Shown in pieces: positions 62,961 through 64,000 of a stretch of 64,000 nt of DNA; the stretch's first letter is position 1; each line of letters begins with the position of its first letter. Below the pieces are notes generated by a model, which was not told where the DNA came from, did no database searches, and saw only the letters and a program-made list of their open reading frames with translations. Both the position numbers and the translations under genes were made by a program. The stretch lies in contig JAANYP010003725.1 of assembly GCA_020465985.1 (NCBI GenBank), positions 945,001 to 1,009,000 of the forward strand, read 5' to 3'. Origin of the DNA: Centrapalus pauciflorus (Eukaryota; Streptophyta; Magnoliopsida; Asterales; Asteraceae).

Positions 62961-64000
62961 ACCTTCTCTAGTAGTCTAGTTAAGTTACTGCATAAGTGCA
63001 TAACCTGGAGTTGAAAAAAGATACTCCACATATTATTATACCACACAAATGGCTTCATGTATATGCTCGGGAGTCAGGAAACACCAAGAAACGATATCAC
63101 TTCAGACAATAGTATGCATGAACATCAAATAAAATAATGTATACCGTAGAAATAAACAAAACTAATGTATTATAATAAATTAGTCAATGTGTTTTACTAG
63201 GTTTTAAGGTCAGAATGTTAATGAGTAGCATTTCATACATGTTGATTTGTAATCTGGTTTTGTAAATCATGATAAAAATCAGAATCAAGTTCAGAATTTT
63301 CCAATTTCGGTTTTGACAAAACTTTGTAAACTGATGCTGCTTTCTAAAACTATAAATGTTTCTAAAACATCATATCCAACAGTTAACTCTCAATGTTTCA
63401 TCTTCAACTCTTTAAGTCCTTTTACTTAAATTCTTAATCAATGGCTATAATTGTTAGTATTTAAAAAATGACTTCTTAGCATAGAATGGCATATGAGTCC
63501 ATATACTCTAGCATGCATTTTAGTAACAAATTCTCAATGGCTAATGCTAACATTCCAACTTTACCTTACTGCCTAGGTTTAAATGTGTAAAATAGCAACC
63601 TACTTTTACCTTTTAACAGTGTATAGTAATATACTGTCTTCTATATCATCAATAGCAACATGCTTTAAATAATTTAATGCTTATAGTTGTGTGTGACCTT
63701 AAACTTGAAAAAATACCTCATAAATGGTTACATGAATGTATCTTGTTATTTTACACATACAATCCAAGAGTAGGTTTCTATCAATGGTAAAAGAAATATA
63801 GCATGCTAAAGTAACAGGAAATTGGTAAAAGTATGTTGTTAATTTACACATTTAATTCTAATGGCTAAACAGTTAGCATTGTAACAGAACTACCCTTACT
63901 GTGTGTAACATACACCATTTATATAGTTCATGTGAGTGCCAGAAAGTTGCTTGGAAGTTGTTTTGTTGCATACTACACTCCATCCCAATTTAAGAAGTGG
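62961..64000. other. Intergenic, no gene seen
   Basis: AT-rich with short repeated phrases (ATAGCAACATGCTT, TAGTAACAAATTCTCAATGGCTAA, GCTAACATTCC) similar to the TATAGCAACA phrases at 61080-61330. No open frame, terminal repeat or RNA gene is supported. Confidence 0.5.

Overview
This is an AT-rich, retroelement-dense piece of a plant nuclear genome. The plant origin is shown by spliced genes with short GT-AG introns, a plastid-type RimP-like gene, a plant-type FGAM synthase, and Ty1/copia and Ty3/gypsy elements with initiator-tRNA(Met) primer sites. Helitrons, tRNA-derived SINEs and MITEs fit too. It is a eudicot. The repeat style (GGTCCCTGTGGTTT-type Mutator ends, TGTAACAACC gypsy LTRs, TA-bounded MITEs) reminds me of Asteraceae, but that is an impression, not a demonstration.

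Only two host genes look intact. A five-exon minus-strand gene (21774-26227) encodes a probable plastid RimP/UPF0090 ribosome-maturation factor. Its 2.4 kb first intron holds three near-identical tandem copies of a 428-bp unit. A plus-strand gene (55462-59875, three coding exons plus a 5'UTR intron) encodes phosphoribosylformylglycinamidine synthase (purine biosynthesis step 4), full length at about 1409 residues. Downstream, 60.4-63.0 kb holds decayed minus-strand coding fragments and a hAT MITE.

The rest is nested mobile DNA, much of it delimitable to the base. 612-14345: a 13.7 kb Mutator-like element with a perfect 9-bp target duplication. It contains two smaller MULE-type elements, a TA-bounded element interrupted by a solo gypsy LTR, a large fold-back, a hAT-like element and a Helitron end. 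15147-15477: a small TA-bounded MITE. 15663-20491: a decayed copia element with 5-bp target duplication, inserted in a relic that resembles a PIF/Harbinger accessory ORF. 26982-28654: another MULE. 29440-29655: a Tourist-type MITE. 30202-46041: a train of Helitrons in both orientations, one of which carries an 8.5 kb scrambled Ty3/gypsy insertion (32251-40734), another a MULE inside a MULE. 48133-53282: a PIF/Harbinger element with an intron-containing transposase, itself split by a second solo gypsy LTR.

The most unusual object is the 32251-40734 insertion. It has a perfect 5-bp target duplication, so it apparently integrated as one unit. However, both its ends are the same (5') LTR terminus in opposite orientation. 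Inside are an inverted duplication centred on the primer-binding site, two RT-RNase H copies, inverted LTR pieces and a spliceosomal-type intron conserved in both pol copies. I read it as the product of several template switches during reverse transcription.
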